Origin: CBDBES01 sp965204465 | Lineage (GTDB): Bacteria > Spirochaetota > Leptospiria > Turneriellales > CBDBES01 | Direction: 5' to 3' | Length of the DNA stretch: 64,000 nucleotides | Assembly: GCA_965204465.1 (NCBI GenBank) | Contig: OZ241995.1 | Span: 806,001-870,000, forward strand | Shown here: in pieces, positions 37,001 through 46,800 of the stretch | Numbering within the stretch: the first letter of the stretch is position 1 | Layout: each line of letters opens with the position of its first letter | The notes under the pieces: generated by a model | Told to the model about the DNA's origin: nothing | Databases searched by the model: none | Seen by the model: the letters and a program-made list of their open reading frames with translations, nothing else | Position numbers and translations under genes: made by a program

Positions 37001-38948
37001 ATCTGAAAGTCTCATAGAAGGCCAAGTGCTGGGCGGGGAATTTTGTAATCCTAATTTGAATGACTATACCATATATATGGCTGCTAAAATCAAAGAATCC
37101 ATTACAAACAATGCTAGTCTAAATTCTAATCAGGAAAGATATTTTGTTGTGAATATGCCTACGGATAAAATCATTTATATCAAATTTGCCCTTTCGTATA
37201 CAAGCAAGGCAAAGGCACTCGAGAACCTGAATGCAGAAATAGGCGATTGGGATTTTAATGCTGTACAAAATGATGCTAAGAAAGAATGGGTAACCCTGCT
37301 CAATAGTGTATCTATAAAAGATGATGCCAGAAGAACAGATAAAAGCATATTCTACAGTGCTCTATGGAGAATGCTACAACATCCCACGATCTACAATGAT
37401 AGCGATGGAGGATTCAGGGGCTTTGATAATGGACTGTATAATATAAGTAATTATACCACCCCAAGAAATTTACAGGCCGTATACACTAATTTTTCAGGAT
37501 GGGATATCTATAGAGGTCAAACCCAAATGCTGGCCTTTTTACTTCCTGAAGTGGCAAGTGATATAGCCCAGAGTTTCATCATCCATGCAAAGCATTCTGC
37601 TAAAGGGCATCGCAAAAGTGCTTTTGCCTTCCCCCGATGGACGGTTGGCAATGACGATGCATTGATGATGCACGGAGACCCGGGGCAGATCATTGTAGCC
37701 AATATGTATGCATTTGGCGCCCGAAATTTCAATCATGATGAGGCCTGGGATATAATCAAATCAGATGACACCAATGCATGCTCGAATAATAGAGGAGGAG
37801 CGTTAAGTTCTTGTAGTAGCCCCCGAGATGACTATGCGCATTTCCTGAGGAACTATAATAATAGAAATGTGATCAATATAGTCAGCGGTACGGATAGCGT
37901 TGGTTCCAAGACATATGAATATACTACCACAGATTTTACGAGGGCACAATTTGCAAAATTCAAATACGAAGAACTTACCGATACTGAAAAAGAAGGCAAC
38001 AAGGGCACAGCATTAAAAGCTTTTTACACACAATTCACCGAAAGAGCCAGAAGCTGGACAGCCGTAGTGGGTCCGGATGGAACTACAAGTGCTTTTCTTA
38101 CTAGGGTGAGAACCGTTCCACATGAGTTCAGTGGTGGTATCCGTTTCCCCGTAATCAATCAGCATTTTGAAGGAACACCACAACAATATAGATGGGTGGT
38201 TCCATTTGACGGCAGTGCTCTATTCACCAGAGCAATGGGAGGCACTTTGGCAGCAAAGAAAAGAAATGCCATTACTACTCTGGATAGCCATGCGGGAGCC
38301 TGGGCTACTGCAACAGATAAAACAACTGGAATGTATATGGGGAATCAGGTCTGTTTAGCTACCCCCTGGCTTTTCAATTACGCAAATGTACCCACTAAAA
38401 CTCAAAAACATGTAAGGGATGTAATGGTAGGCCTCTATAAGAGTACCATTAATGGTGCGATCCCTGGTAATGATGATCTGGGTACATTATCCGCATGGTA
38501 TGTGGCTTCTGCCATAGGTTTACAGCCAACCGTACCAGGCGTGGGTATATTTCTGATCAATACCCCTTTCTTTGAAGATATTACCATATACAGAAACTTA
38601 AAGAACCTGGATGATGTTGGTTTTACTCCTGTGATCAATGACGCCAGTGAAGCTAATGATGGGAATATAGCCAACTCTATAAATATCAGAAGCAGTTCTG
38701 CAACTGGTGCTCATAAAGCAAATGTATATATACAAAACATGCAAAAGAATGGAGTTGATTATGATAAATCCTATCTGAAAGCCGGTGATCTATATGGCGG
38801 AGTTACCCTAACCTTTACATTGATATCATCTACGACTTCCACATGGGCTACATCAGATTCTTCCAAACCTCCTTCTTTAACCACAGATGGAAGCACATTT
38901 GATACTACTGGTTATGGAGATATAGCTCATGAATTTTACTTAGAATAG
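34092..38948 (+). CDS. GH92-type alpha-mannosidase-like lipoprotein with N-terminal beta-sandwich repeats
   Basis: A 1618-residue predicted lipoprotein. The start at 34092 has a strong AAGGAGG site. A lipobox FLIQC ends at Cys46, but the n-region before the hydrophobic stretch is unusually long (about 28 residues). Residues about 75-720 contain five repeats of about 130 residues opening like VTGIGFTDTDPEAGEIGG, probably Ig- or FN3-like spacers. From about 760 a GH92 domain follows: TFMGSGSVSGQRSGHLN, then GWDIYRGQTQMLAFLLPEV, HFEGTPQQYRWVVPFDG, GNQVCLATPWLFNYA and IPGNDDLGTLSAWYVASAIG. GH92 enzymes are calcium-dependent exo-alpha-mannosidases. The usual GNEPSHH segment is GNQVCLA here, so linkage specificity cannot be read off. 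Confidence 0.85.
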   Translation: MKNSITKMMIPNKEWFYEKQQYRVFKKTALMMAISLFASIFFLIQCEDKLNLGGQNDGKPNIGKPNVTGVSLRFTDIDPLPLQISGELVLVRSAYENERTQEMTSYNIYCSNSQGAEAILDSLHKMPISTDEAKYEEEFKMDVPKTSLKNCRNILVYTQNKTGESDEAASLEGGVTDRTFPQGKVTSNSFEDHPVDATVYAKLNLITNEILFTHFVFYWADADGNKVGNKIHEIEKGEPTADDSYQINLTDALKNIFVERRGDAEHANLAVHIRNDLGENENHSLIPWEDKIGKIRIVIASEVTFTDEDETQGKLKGTLTITKPLDDLIDGTTLEYKLYFGGADGLTKIGTSIATISSSIVEDMVEHPVSADTNIPANAFYLLVFVVLGGVEQGEPTALLIEDKTPSVLVTGIGFTDTDPEAGEIGGTLSFLEPADNQPTRGIASYEVYWSEDGNMKLPSSTSLATINSVSTDNTINHSIANDQAIPPGANFLLVFTNFTDGTEESEGRAVPINDLHVPVLVVSNVAFSDTDPNEGKIGGALSFQEPSIEEGFNSVMKYNLYFGDGPNSPDSLPFANTSPIAAGGMNQFVVPANTVIPAVSRPHLLVYVVRNDGTPTGTEESSVSFIPIRDAKIPNLMDTTISSTEDADEEAGNINIVLSISKETDETNLSHYVLYWGNLNGPNCAKIGGMSPIIELPKTGSNISYSYTGSLKGDCILVHLKNSDGESRDSAHTEIQDTFSIPKQIADFVAAGTDAYDLVDTFMGSGSVSGQRSGHLNTFSRVAPAASLAFGLVRVSPINRVTDRYFYGARWRLDPNNVPSPNAFYRHRPDNLGRQMLVHSFSMNSLSGPGCPVSRDFPFMVYPGSNVSTNFKDRSTDQDFAGEAKKGYQIKPGTNRNTYIRKGQPGYIRYTFNDAKRTDLNMTAEFTATRRAGIGKFTFHGSPSTAVIAFTAYNSGNRRRSASSVSYNSSESLIEGQVLGGEFCNPNLNDYTIYMAAKIKESITNNASLNSNQERYFVVNMPTDKIIYIKFALSYTSKAKALENLNAEIGDWDFNAVQNDAKKEWVTLLNSVSIKDDARRTDKSIFYSALWRMLQHPTIYNDSDGGFRGFDNGLYNISNYTTPRNLQAVYTNFSGWDIYRGQTQMLAFLLPEVASDIAQSFIIHAKHSAKGHRKSAFAFPRWTVGNDDALMMHGDPGQIIVANMYAFGARNFNHDEAWDIIKSDDTNACSNNRGGALSSCSSPRDDYAHFLRNYNNRNVINIVSGTDSVGSKTYEYTTTDFTRAQFAKFKYEELTDTEKEGNKGTALKAFYTQFTERARSWTAVVGPDGTTSAFLTRVRTVPHEFSGGIRFPVINQHFEGTPQQYRWVVPFDGSALFTRAMGGTLAAKKRNAITTLDSHAGAWATATDKTTGMYMGNQVCLATPWLFNYANVPTKTQKHVRDVMVGLYKSTINGAIPGNDDLGTLSAWYVASAIGLQPTVPGVGIFLINTPFFEDITIYRNLKNLDDVGFTPVINDASEANDGNIANSINIRSSSATGAHKANVYIQNMQKNGVDYDKSYLKAGDLYGGVTLTFTLISSTTSTWATSDSSKPPSLTTDGSTFDTTGYGDIAHEFYLE

Positions 38949-39373
38949 TAGTAAGAAGTAAAGTCATAAAGTAACAGCAATGTGGATAATAATAGGGAAA
39001 TCAAAATTGCACTGATGCGTGTATGAAGAAAAACAGATATATCAGTAGGATGCAAAAAGACAGAGTTCTTATGATAAGTCTATCTGAAAGCGAGTCTTCT
39101 ATATAATCTATATAAAGAAATTACCCTAACCTTACAGCTCTCTAAAAAGGTTATTGGGTGTTTAAAAGATACTATGCATTAAGTGATTTTGACCTTCTTT
39201 TCATAAAAAAATAGGCTAAAATTTATGTTAAAATATACAGTCTTTAAACACAAATAGAAACATATGAATATACTACTGACTATGAAACTATAATTTTATT
39301 CAGAAAAATAGTGGCAAAAAAAATAAAAGAATGGATTTTTTTAATTCATTTTTTGATGAACCATCTTTTCATT
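38949..39373. other. Intergenic region with a decayed copy of the GH92 gene end
   Basis: A 425-base gap between convergent genes. Its first part (39007-39145) is a decayed duplicate listed separately. The rest is AT-rich with no gene, RNA or clear terminator; the run from about 39150 to 39370 shows nothing I can name. Confidence 0.5.
39007..39145 (+). pseudogene. Decayed copy of the 3' end of the GH92 gene
   Basis: Text such as TTATGATAAGTCTATCTGAAAGC and ATTACCCTAACCTTACA mirrors TTATGATAAATCCTATCTGAAAGC and GTTACCCTAACCTTTACA at 38758-38820. Also ATGCAAAAAGACAGAGTT matches ATGCAAAAGAATGGAGTT in order. Many small indels disrupt every frame. It looks like the remains of a second, related gene or a tandem duplication of the GH92 tail. 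Confidence 0.65.
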
Positions 39374-40828
39374 TTAAAATCGATAATCTACCCCAAGGTT
39401 TATCCTTCCCAGATTAATAAAACTAGTCTGGGAGATCATATTGAAATGTATCTCTAATCCAGAATACGGCCTTACTGAAAAGCCAAGTGTATATTGGTCT
39501 TCTGCAGGGCCTACTGGAAATCTACCAAATTTGATCTCCTTTAAGCCTTCGTTTATAGTTTCTTCTCCAGTTTCTGGTGACCGAATTACTTGTTTTTTGT
39601 TTCGTTGCTCGTATAGAGTTATATAAGGCAACCAGCCAACATATAATTCAAATAATTTGTTTTTCCCCATGGCAACCGCTAGTTTAAAATGAAGATTTAA
39701 TCGGATCGATGTAAAGTCAAAGCCATAACTTCCTAAGGTTGCACTTTCTAGTGTTTCTTTATGGAAGATTCCCTCTAAAGAAGGGCTTAATCTAAAATAT
39801 CCGGCGATCATTCCATTTAATGCATCCAATAAGGCAAAATCATTGTCTATGAATATGGTAGGGTTTACAAAATATCCGGATACAGTAATTTTTTCATCCC
39901 TTTCTCTCTCTTCTAAAAATTGGGGTGTTAATTCTACTTTCCCGCCTTCCTGTGTATCTTCAGCCTTAAACCCTGAACCAAAGGGAACAAAAAAATTAAA
40001 ATTCCCCCCCAGATTCAATTCCTTGGTAATATGGTACCAGCCTAATAGGGAAAAGAAGAATTCATCTCTTTTAGGGCCTGCTTTTAGATGAGATTCCCCT
40101 GAAATACCTCCTTCCTGGCGTAAAAAAGGAGCATCATCTACAGAGACTGTCTTTCCATCCTGATTTTCGATTATATTTTTTGCCCCATATCTCTTGTATA
40201 ATATAGAACCAGTAAAGGCAAATCCTTCGCTTGGATTTGCGCCATTTATATAACCAAATTCCAGCCCATAGCCATCGAATCTCTTTTGGAAAGTTTCCCT
40301 GTTAATTATGGTAGCATATATTTTAGAAGTTTCTCCTGTTCCTGACTCTTCTTCAGTAAATCCCCTCCCCACCTGTATAATGGCTCCTATACCAAAATCA
40401 TTAAAAAGGGTGGTTCCAAAAACAAATCGGTGATAAGGGTTATTTATTTCGGTCTTGTTAGCAGAATCTGAGTTTGACGAAGCATCAAGCTTTTCTGTAT
40501 TACTTGCCTCGCTTTCTAATGCAATGGCCAGGAAAATTGGTATATTAAAATTTGGAAGGGAGATCGTGTATTTTCCGGCAAATGCCAAATTTGGACTATT
40601 ACCAAAAAACTCATCCGTGAATATAGAAGAAACTGCATTTTCTTTTAGCAAAGGATATATATACGGTGTACTTAAATAATCCCATGTGCTCCATGTATAA
40701 TTACCACTACTCACATAAGGTAAAGAGCCAGGCATCAGGCCTGATATATCTGCTTTTACTTCTTTATTTGGAATAAAGAATAATATGGTGATCAAAATAA
40801 ATGATCGGATAGACAAAATTTTGTTCAT
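39374..40828 (-). CDS. Outer-membrane beta-barrel protein
   Basis: A 484-residue exported protein, convergent with the GH92 gene. The signal peptide is at residues 1-27 (SIRSFILITILFFIPNKEVKA). The mature chain is rich in alternating aromatic strands (FAFTGSILYKRYGA, YTLGFSVRPYSGLEIHFNM) and ends with LGVDYRF, a terminal Phe expected for Bam-assembled barrels. I do not recognise a named family; FadL-like or general porin folds are possible. Confidence 0.7.
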   Translation of the reverse strand: MNKILSIRSFILITILFFIPNKEVKADISGLMPGSLPYVSSGNYTWSTWDYLSTPYIYPLLKENAVSSIFTDEFFGNSPNLAFAGKYTISLPNFNIPIFLAIALESEASNTEKLDASSNSDSANKTEINNPYHRFVFGTTLFNDFGIGAIIQVGRGFTEEESGTGETSKIYATIINRETFQKRFDGYGLEFGYINGANPSEGFAFTGSILYKRYGAKNIIENQDGKTVSVDDAPFLRQEGGISGESHLKAGPKRDEFFFSLLGWYHITKELNLGGNFNFFVPFGSGFKAEDTQEGGKVELTPQFLEERERDEKITVSGYFVNPTIFIDNDFALLDALNGMIAGYFRLSPSLEGIFHKETLESATLGSYGFDFTSIRLNLHFKLAVAMGKNKLFELYVGWLPYITLYEQRNKKQVIRSPETGEETINEGLKEIKFGRFPVGPAEDQYTLGFSVRPYSGLEIHFNMISQTSFINLGRINLGVDYRF

Positions 40829-40986
40829 TTGATCCTCCAGAAATTTAAGTTTAAGTTATTTGTTCCTCATGCAAAAGAGCTTTCATTAGGTCAATTATTA
40901 TTTTTTGATCTATCCTTTCAAACCTTTTCTGAATTTATTTCTGAAGCTGAAAAATTTTTATTGACGGTTTCTTGAACTAATGATAA

Positions 40987-41550
40987 ATGGCTACTATGCC
41001 TGTACAAAAAGTTTTATCCATACCAAATCCAATTCTTTACCAGAAGTCTAAACCAATAGATCAATTTGATTCTGATATAAGATCCCTGGTAAGAACAATG
41101 TTTGATACTATGTATCATGAAAATGGTGTGGGTTTGGCCGCAGTTCAAATTGGTATTCTAAAGAGAATTATGGTAATTGATCTGGAACAAGCAGGCTTCA
41201 TAAAAGGCGTCTTTGCTAATCCTGTTCTGGTAGACAGTTCTTCAGAAATGCAAGAGGGAGAAGAAGGTTGTTTATCCGTTCCTGGTATATCTGCTCCTTT
41301 AGAAAGGCCAAAATGGGTTAAAGTAGCTTATCAAAATCTTTCTGGAGAGAAACAATATATAGAAGCAGAAATGTTGATGGCAAGGGCATTACTGCATGAA
41401 ATAGATCACATGGATGGTAAGGTGTTTGTGGATCTACTTGAATCAGATATATTAGATCAAATTAAAGAAGATATTGAAACGATCAAAAAAGGGAAAAAAT
41501 TAAAATCTCCTAAAATACCTGAATATCGTAAACATAAAGTCTTTTCATAA
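40987..41550 (+). CDS. def: Peptide deformylase
   Basis: A 187-residue deformylase removing formyl from the N-terminal Met of new proteins. Motif 1 is GVGLAAVQIG (47-56), motif 2 is EGCLSVPG with the metal Cys95, and motif 3 is HEIDH (137-141) with two metal His and the catalytic Glu. All key residues are present and length is normal. The Lys-rich C-terminal tail is slightly longer than in the E. coli enzyme. No methionyl-tRNA formyltransferase gene is next to it. The frame stays open past the stop (see finding). Confidence 0.96.
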   Translation: MATMPVQKVLSIPNPILYQKSKPIDQFDSDIRSLVRTMFDTMYHENGVGLAAVQIGILKRIMVIDLEQAGFIKGVFANPVLVDSSSEMQEGEEGCLSVPGISAPLERPKWVKVAYQNLSGEKQYIEAEMLMARALLHEIDHMDGKVFVDLLESDILDQIKEDIETIKKGKKLKSPKIPEYRKHKVFS

Positions 41551-41652
41551 TTTTTAGAATTATTAGAAGACTTCTCTTCCAGAACAGGACGAAAAATACA
41601 TACTTTTAATAATTTTAACTGCTTTACTACATTATCTCTACTAGATTCTGAA

Positions 41653-41808
41653 ATGAAAAGACCAAAGCCAGTGAGGATTGCTTTGATCATTAAAAGCAGG
41701 TACCCAACAGGCAAGCAAGAAGCCGCATTTTATGAATCTATATTCAATTTATTTCATCACTTAAAATATAATGATGATCAAAAAAAATTCTTTAGTTTAT
41801 CACAATGA
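41653..41808 (+). CDS. Possible small protein or gene remnant downstream of def
   Basis: From ATG 41653 a 51-residue frame (KRPKPVRIALIIKSRYP, then EAAFYESIFNLFHHLK) runs to the TGA at 41806-41808. The same frame is open without a stop all the way back to the def stop codon, 85 codons in total, but has no other ATG, GTG or TTG. Its end overlaps the convergent DUF2723 gene by 31 bases. It could be a 5'-damaged gene. Not recognised. Confidence 0.3.
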   Translation: MKRPKPVRIALIIKSRYPTGKQEAAFYESIFNLFHHLKYNDDQKKFFSLSQ

Positions 41809-43811
41809 GAGAATTTTTCTTCTAATTGTTTCAACGGAAGTTGAATGTTATCTAGTTGTTTATTGATCTGCAAAACAGATATTAATACTCTGTTCTCGCA
41901 TTTAGGATATACATCAATAGCAGGATAAACTTTATCCACCAATTCTTTATATAAATGTTTTTTGCTCGTGCCTTTTATTTGATTCAGAACTTTTAATCGG
42001 GAAACCAGATAGATAAAATAGATATTTTCAAAATTACTTTTTTTTAGATACAGATCCGTATTATCCATTATATCCTCTAGTAAGGCTAAACCTTCTGTTA
42101 GCTTTTCATCTTTAATAAGCTTATGGGCATAGGAATATTTACAATATTGGTGTTCATTAAATATTTCGTGTTCTATATTATTTCGGATCAAAATATAACA
42201 AAAAAGCTGAATAGCCTGATCTCTATGATATTTCCATTTTTGTGGACCTTCTTTAAGATTGATTTTTTCTAAAAAATTCCTGGCTGCTTTTACAGAATCT
42301 TCTTCCAGATCAATACTCTTATAATCCACTCCATACTGAACAAAAAAACCATTTTGATGAAAAGGAACTGTATCTAATTTTTTCAAGGTTTTGCCAGGGG
42401 TTAAAGCATATATATTTTCATTTCCCTGTATAAAATTCCTTAAAAGAGAAAGCCCCACTTCTCGGCTGGTTTTTCTTTTGACAAAAAAACGATTATTGAA
42501 TACCAGGCCATCCTCATGATAAAGGAAAACATCCTTTCTAACCCCCTCCACTACATTTGTATATAACATAGGGCCTATGATCGTATCTCCATTAATAAAT
42601 AATATTGCATTGGGAGGCAAGACTTCTAATATGCTCCTGGCATAGTCATAGGCAAAAGTTTCTTCTCTCATATTATTTTTTTCAAAATTAGATATAAATA
42701 CAGAACTTATCAAGATAACAGCAGCCCCAATAGATATTATTTTTTTGAGCCCAGGCATCCCAATTTGATTTACAAAGAAATAAAAACCATAGCCTATGTA
42801 GATAGCCACAATAGAGTGAGGAATCAGTTGGTAGGCTATGTAAATTTCCTTTCTTATGTAATCGAAATCAAAAGAAACGAATAAAAAGAATAGAAAAGAG
42901 CTCGAAATAAATGCCATCAGAAGAGCCATTTTCTTTAGAATATTCTCTTTTATAAAAGAATAGATGAATCCAGTTACGAACAAACCAAAAGCAATGAACC
43001 AAAACTCACGAACAAGATTTGTAATAAAGAAAAGCATGAATTTTAGTTTATCTATTATGGAAGCCGTTTCCTGGTAATCCACATTAACATAATTTTTTCT
43101 TGCAATATGTATGTACAGATCTTCTATGTCTTTGATTGGAGTAAAAGCTATATAGGGATCCTGAATTCCCCTAAAATAAAGATAGCAATAAGGCAAGAGT
43201 CCCAGTAGAAAAAACCCAATTAATTTATGGCTATTCAATAAAATTGGTTTCCATTGATCTTTTAGAATAATGATAAATGCTCCTGAAGCCAATATGAGCA
43301 AAGGCCAGTGATGAGAAAGCCCTAGTCCTGTGATAAAAAAAATGGTCATGGCTTTTTTAAGGTTAAATTTATCAGACATCAAAAGACATAACAAAAAAAT
43401 AAGTAAAAAGAACATACTGTTCAAAGTATAGACTTCAGCCACAATGGACTGCCACCAAAAAGTATTAGAGAATCCATAGCAAATAGAAGTCACTAAAGCG
43501 GTTAATCTGTCTTTAACCAAAAGCAGCATTATAAAATATAATAATACACAGGTGAATGCTCCTATTAGAGCATTCATAAAATGTATTTTTATAGCAACAT
43601 TGCCTATGGGAAGAAAAGTGAACATTTTAGCCAGAATAGTATACAAAGGATATCCAGGAGGATGAAGTATTCCCATAGAATGAGCGGCGGCCAAAAATTC
43701 CCCCGAGTCTTCCATTGTTACGGTAGAAGACATTGTAAATATATAAATAGATAGCAGAGAACTAAAAATGCCTAGTATATAATATTTCTCTTTGATAAAT
43801 AATGGGATCAT
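41778..43811 (-). CDS. DUF2723 membrane protein (glycosyltransferase-like)
   Basis: A 677-residue protein with roughly twelve membrane segments in the first 400 residues and a soluble helical C-terminus. The N-terminal text VTMEDSGEFLAAAHSMGILHPPGYPLYTILAK carries the acidic pair and GHPPGYP-like turn of DUF2723/TMEM260 proteins, which resemble GT-C polyprenyl-linked glycosyltransferases. WWQSIVAEVYTLN is also family-typical. The C-terminal 170 residues look like helical repeats. It overlaps the upstream DUF4175 gene by four bases (ATGA), so translation is probably coupled. Confidence 0.85.
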   Translation of the reverse strand: MIPLFIKEKYYILGIFSSLLSIYIFTMSSTVTMEDSGEFLAAAHSMGILHPPGYPLYTILAKMFTFLPIGNVAIKIHFMNALIGAFTCVLLYFIMLLLVKDRLTALVTSICYGFSNTFWWQSIVAEVYTLNSMFFLLIFLLCLLMSDKFNLKKAMTIFFITGLGLSHHWPLLILASGAFIIILKDQWKPILLNSHKLIGFFLLGLLPYCYLYFRGIQDPYIAFTPIKDIEDLYIHIARKNYVNVDYQETASIIDKLKFMLFFITNLVREFWFIAFGLFVTGFIYSFIKENILKKMALLMAFISSSFLFFLFVSFDFDYIRKEIYIAYQLIPHSIVAIYIGYGFYFFVNQIGMPGLKKIISIGAAVILISSVFISNFEKNNMREETFAYDYARSILEVLPPNAILFINGDTIIGPMLYTNVVEGVRKDVFLYHEDGLVFNNRFFVKRKTSREVGLSLLRNFIQGNENIYALTPGKTLKKLDTVPFHQNGFFVQYGVDYKSIDLEEDSVKAARNFLEKINLKEGPQKWKYHRDQAIQLFCYILIRNNIEHEIFNEHQYCKYSYAHKLIKDEKLTEGLALLEDIMDNTDLYLKKSNFENIYFIYLVSRLKVLNQIKGTSKKHLYKELVDKVYPAIDVYPKCENRVLISVLQINKQLDNIQLPLKQLEEKFSHCDKLKNFF

Positions 43812-46800
43812 TTTGACCTTTGTTGCTCCATTAAATGCAGATTTTGCAGATAGTTATAAAAGAAAATTTTTTGAGAATGAGAATAACCTCTCAAATCGGG
43901 TACAGCCAAATGAGGTGGTTTTTTGGCGGGTATTTTAGAGGAATCGGTAGAATACTTGATCGTATATTCTTTGGCTGTTTCTGATTCTCTTTTATTGGAA
44001 AATTCTTTTTTTGTTTGTACGCTTTTTTTATAATGCAATAATTTATTTTTTAGCTTTTCCATGATCCTATTGGACAGCCTAAGATCAGATTTTTTAAATG
44101 CTTCTATGAGTTCTTTCCCAAGAGAATCTATTTCCTTTTGAAGGGATGTATCTTTTAACCCTGCTTCAGATGAATATTTTTTAAGATCTTTCGTAATCTT
44201 TTTTTCTTGTTCAAGTAGATCTTGTACATATTGCTTCTCCAGGCTATTTAAGGACTCATTCTTGATCATTTGCTCTTGGGCTAATTCTTTGAGTCTGTTT
44301 AAAATTTCCTTTCTAAGATCATCTGCTTCATTCATTTTGTTCATTGCTTCTGCATTCGATATCTGTGCCATATTGATATTCATTCCCTCCATCTCTTTCA
44401 AAAGCATCAAACTCGTCTGATTTAATTTCCAAATCAATCCTTTAGAATGACTTCCTGCACTCATTGGGAAATGATTTTCCAGGCTATTTTGGATCTGATC
44501 AAAATAATGATATACTTCATTTAATTTATTTACAATCTCTGGATTTACCAAACCAATAAATCTTGTTTCCATTATCATTTTATGGATGACCGCCTTATAA
44601 GAATCTTTCAAAATGGATAGGCTTTTACCAAATGAACGTGATTCTGTTTGCCCCATGTTCACAAAAATGTCTTTATCACTGATCTTATCCTGCCAGACTC
44701 CGGCAATTTTATTAATGCTAAAAGCAGATCGTCTGAATACATAAGCTACTTTTTCAAAATCTCTAACCCCTATTCTATTTTTCATTTCTTCAATTTTTTT
44801 CTTCCACCTTTGCCAAACCCTACGCATTTCTGTCATGGAAATCACCCCTTTGGATTCTTTTTTTCTAACCTGGGTCTTGGCTTCCTGTGTCTTTTGGATA
44901 AAATATTCAGCATCCTTTGGATCAGGCCCCAGAGAAATACCTGGATCAGATAATTTTTGACCTGCTTCTTTCTGAATATTTCTTGATTTATCACGTATCT
45001 CTTTGAAGTTTTTCTCCTGACTTGTTAGACCTGATACTATATCAGGAACTCTTGTATTTTCATCTCTCTTTACGAATTTATATTTAAGTTCTTCCAGATA
45101 TTTTATCTGTTTTTGTATTTCCGCATATAGCTGATCTATTTTTCGAATCATGAGTAGTTTCGTGAGCCTGATAATGGAATTTTCTAAATTTTTTAAATAC
45201 TCTTTCTTACTCATTTTATCCATGGCACGGTTAAATACATTAAAATCAGAAGAAAAGTTCTTCAAAAGTTTTTGCAATTGTTTTTCTCTTAGATCTATTT
45301 TTTCCGAAAGTGCGGTGGAAATATTCTCTAGTATCTTTTTCTTTTCATGCACTTGATATTCATTTTGGGGGGTTATATTTTGCTTTAGATCCTTTTCAAG
45401 ATCTTTTAAATTTTTTTGGATCAATTTTCTTTCTTTTACCCATTCTTTTAATTTTTGTTTCAGTTCCTGTTCATTTTGATTCGTTTTATTAACTGCCCTA
45501 CTTTGGGCTTGTTTAAGTATGGTTAAAAGTTTTTCTTCTGATTCTTGATATTTAGATTGAAATTCTCCCAGTTCTTTTACAACCTTTTGTAATTCCTTCT
45601 GATTCCATTTTTCTTTTGTTTCGTGATCCTTTGCAAATAAGATGCGAAATGTATTGCTGTAGCCAATTTGTCCCAATGAAGGCTTTTTATCCCAAGTGAA
45701 TGCCTCCAGGATCATTGAATTATCTCTTACCCCCATTGTAATAGAAAAAGACATCTCATTATATTTTGCTAAATCAATTTTTGCCTGTCCTAAAAAAGAT
45801 CTACCCCCCCCTGCTTTAGATATTTTTGATTCTTTTAAAGAAGAAAGAGAAATAGGAATACGATCTATCAGCTTATCATTATGCCTTATGAACACATAGA
45901 CAGAGCGTACACCAAAATCATCTTCTATGCGAAAAGACCATTTCAATTTTCCTTTTTCAGGGAGTCTAAGAATATCTCCAGGGAAGCCCTTTTTTAAAAT
46001 ACTTATCCTAGGAGAACTATCCTGAGCAGGTAATATTTCATAAACAGGACTTTGTACTTCCAGAACATTACTATCCTTTAAATAAGAGGCAACGTTTTCA
46101 GGGCCAGAAATATCAGTTTTATTTGACTGGATCACACTCCTGAGGGTATATTGTAATTTTTTAACCTCCAGACTCTTAAAATTGAAATGATGATTATACA
46201 AACCAGGCTTGCTTTCTTTTAATTCTATTGGACCATAGAATAATTGTGCCGGGTGGCTGGTTGATATATTAACAGATACATGGCTACCATAATAAAGCCT
46301 TAGTAGATTATCCTTAGAAGAATAAACAGATAGACCAGTATATGCAGGGGGAGTGATCCGAAAAATAGTACCCTTAAAATGAGCAGACCTCACTGTCTTT
46401 ATTGATCTGGTAATAGAATACTTTTTTTGCGCCCCATAGGCAAATACGCCTCTAAAGGAAAAGTCTTCTGTTAAGGCAGGTAGATCCAATGTATAGGCTC
46501 TATTTTTACCTATATTTTCTGATCTGCTGGAAAGATGAGATACTCTTTCAAAAGAATCATCTTTTTTTGAAAATTCAAATCCCAGGAATTGATGATCTTT
46601 AGAAAGAAGTAATATCTGCAGTTTTAGAGGTTGTCCGTAAAAAAAAAAAATTCCAGACGGAAATATCTTGTATTTCTCCGGAGAAAGTAATATGGTATGA
46701 TCACTCCTAAAAAAATAAGCAGGGTCTATTTTTAAATAAAGATTCAAGCCAAAAAGGAATAGGCATAATAAAGGAATGCTAAGCAAATAAATCTTAAAAT

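Noticed and set aside
41457..41714. 85-codon minus-strand frame across the end of def
   Set aside because: Largely the antisense of def; the plus-strand frame in the same place is the better candidate.
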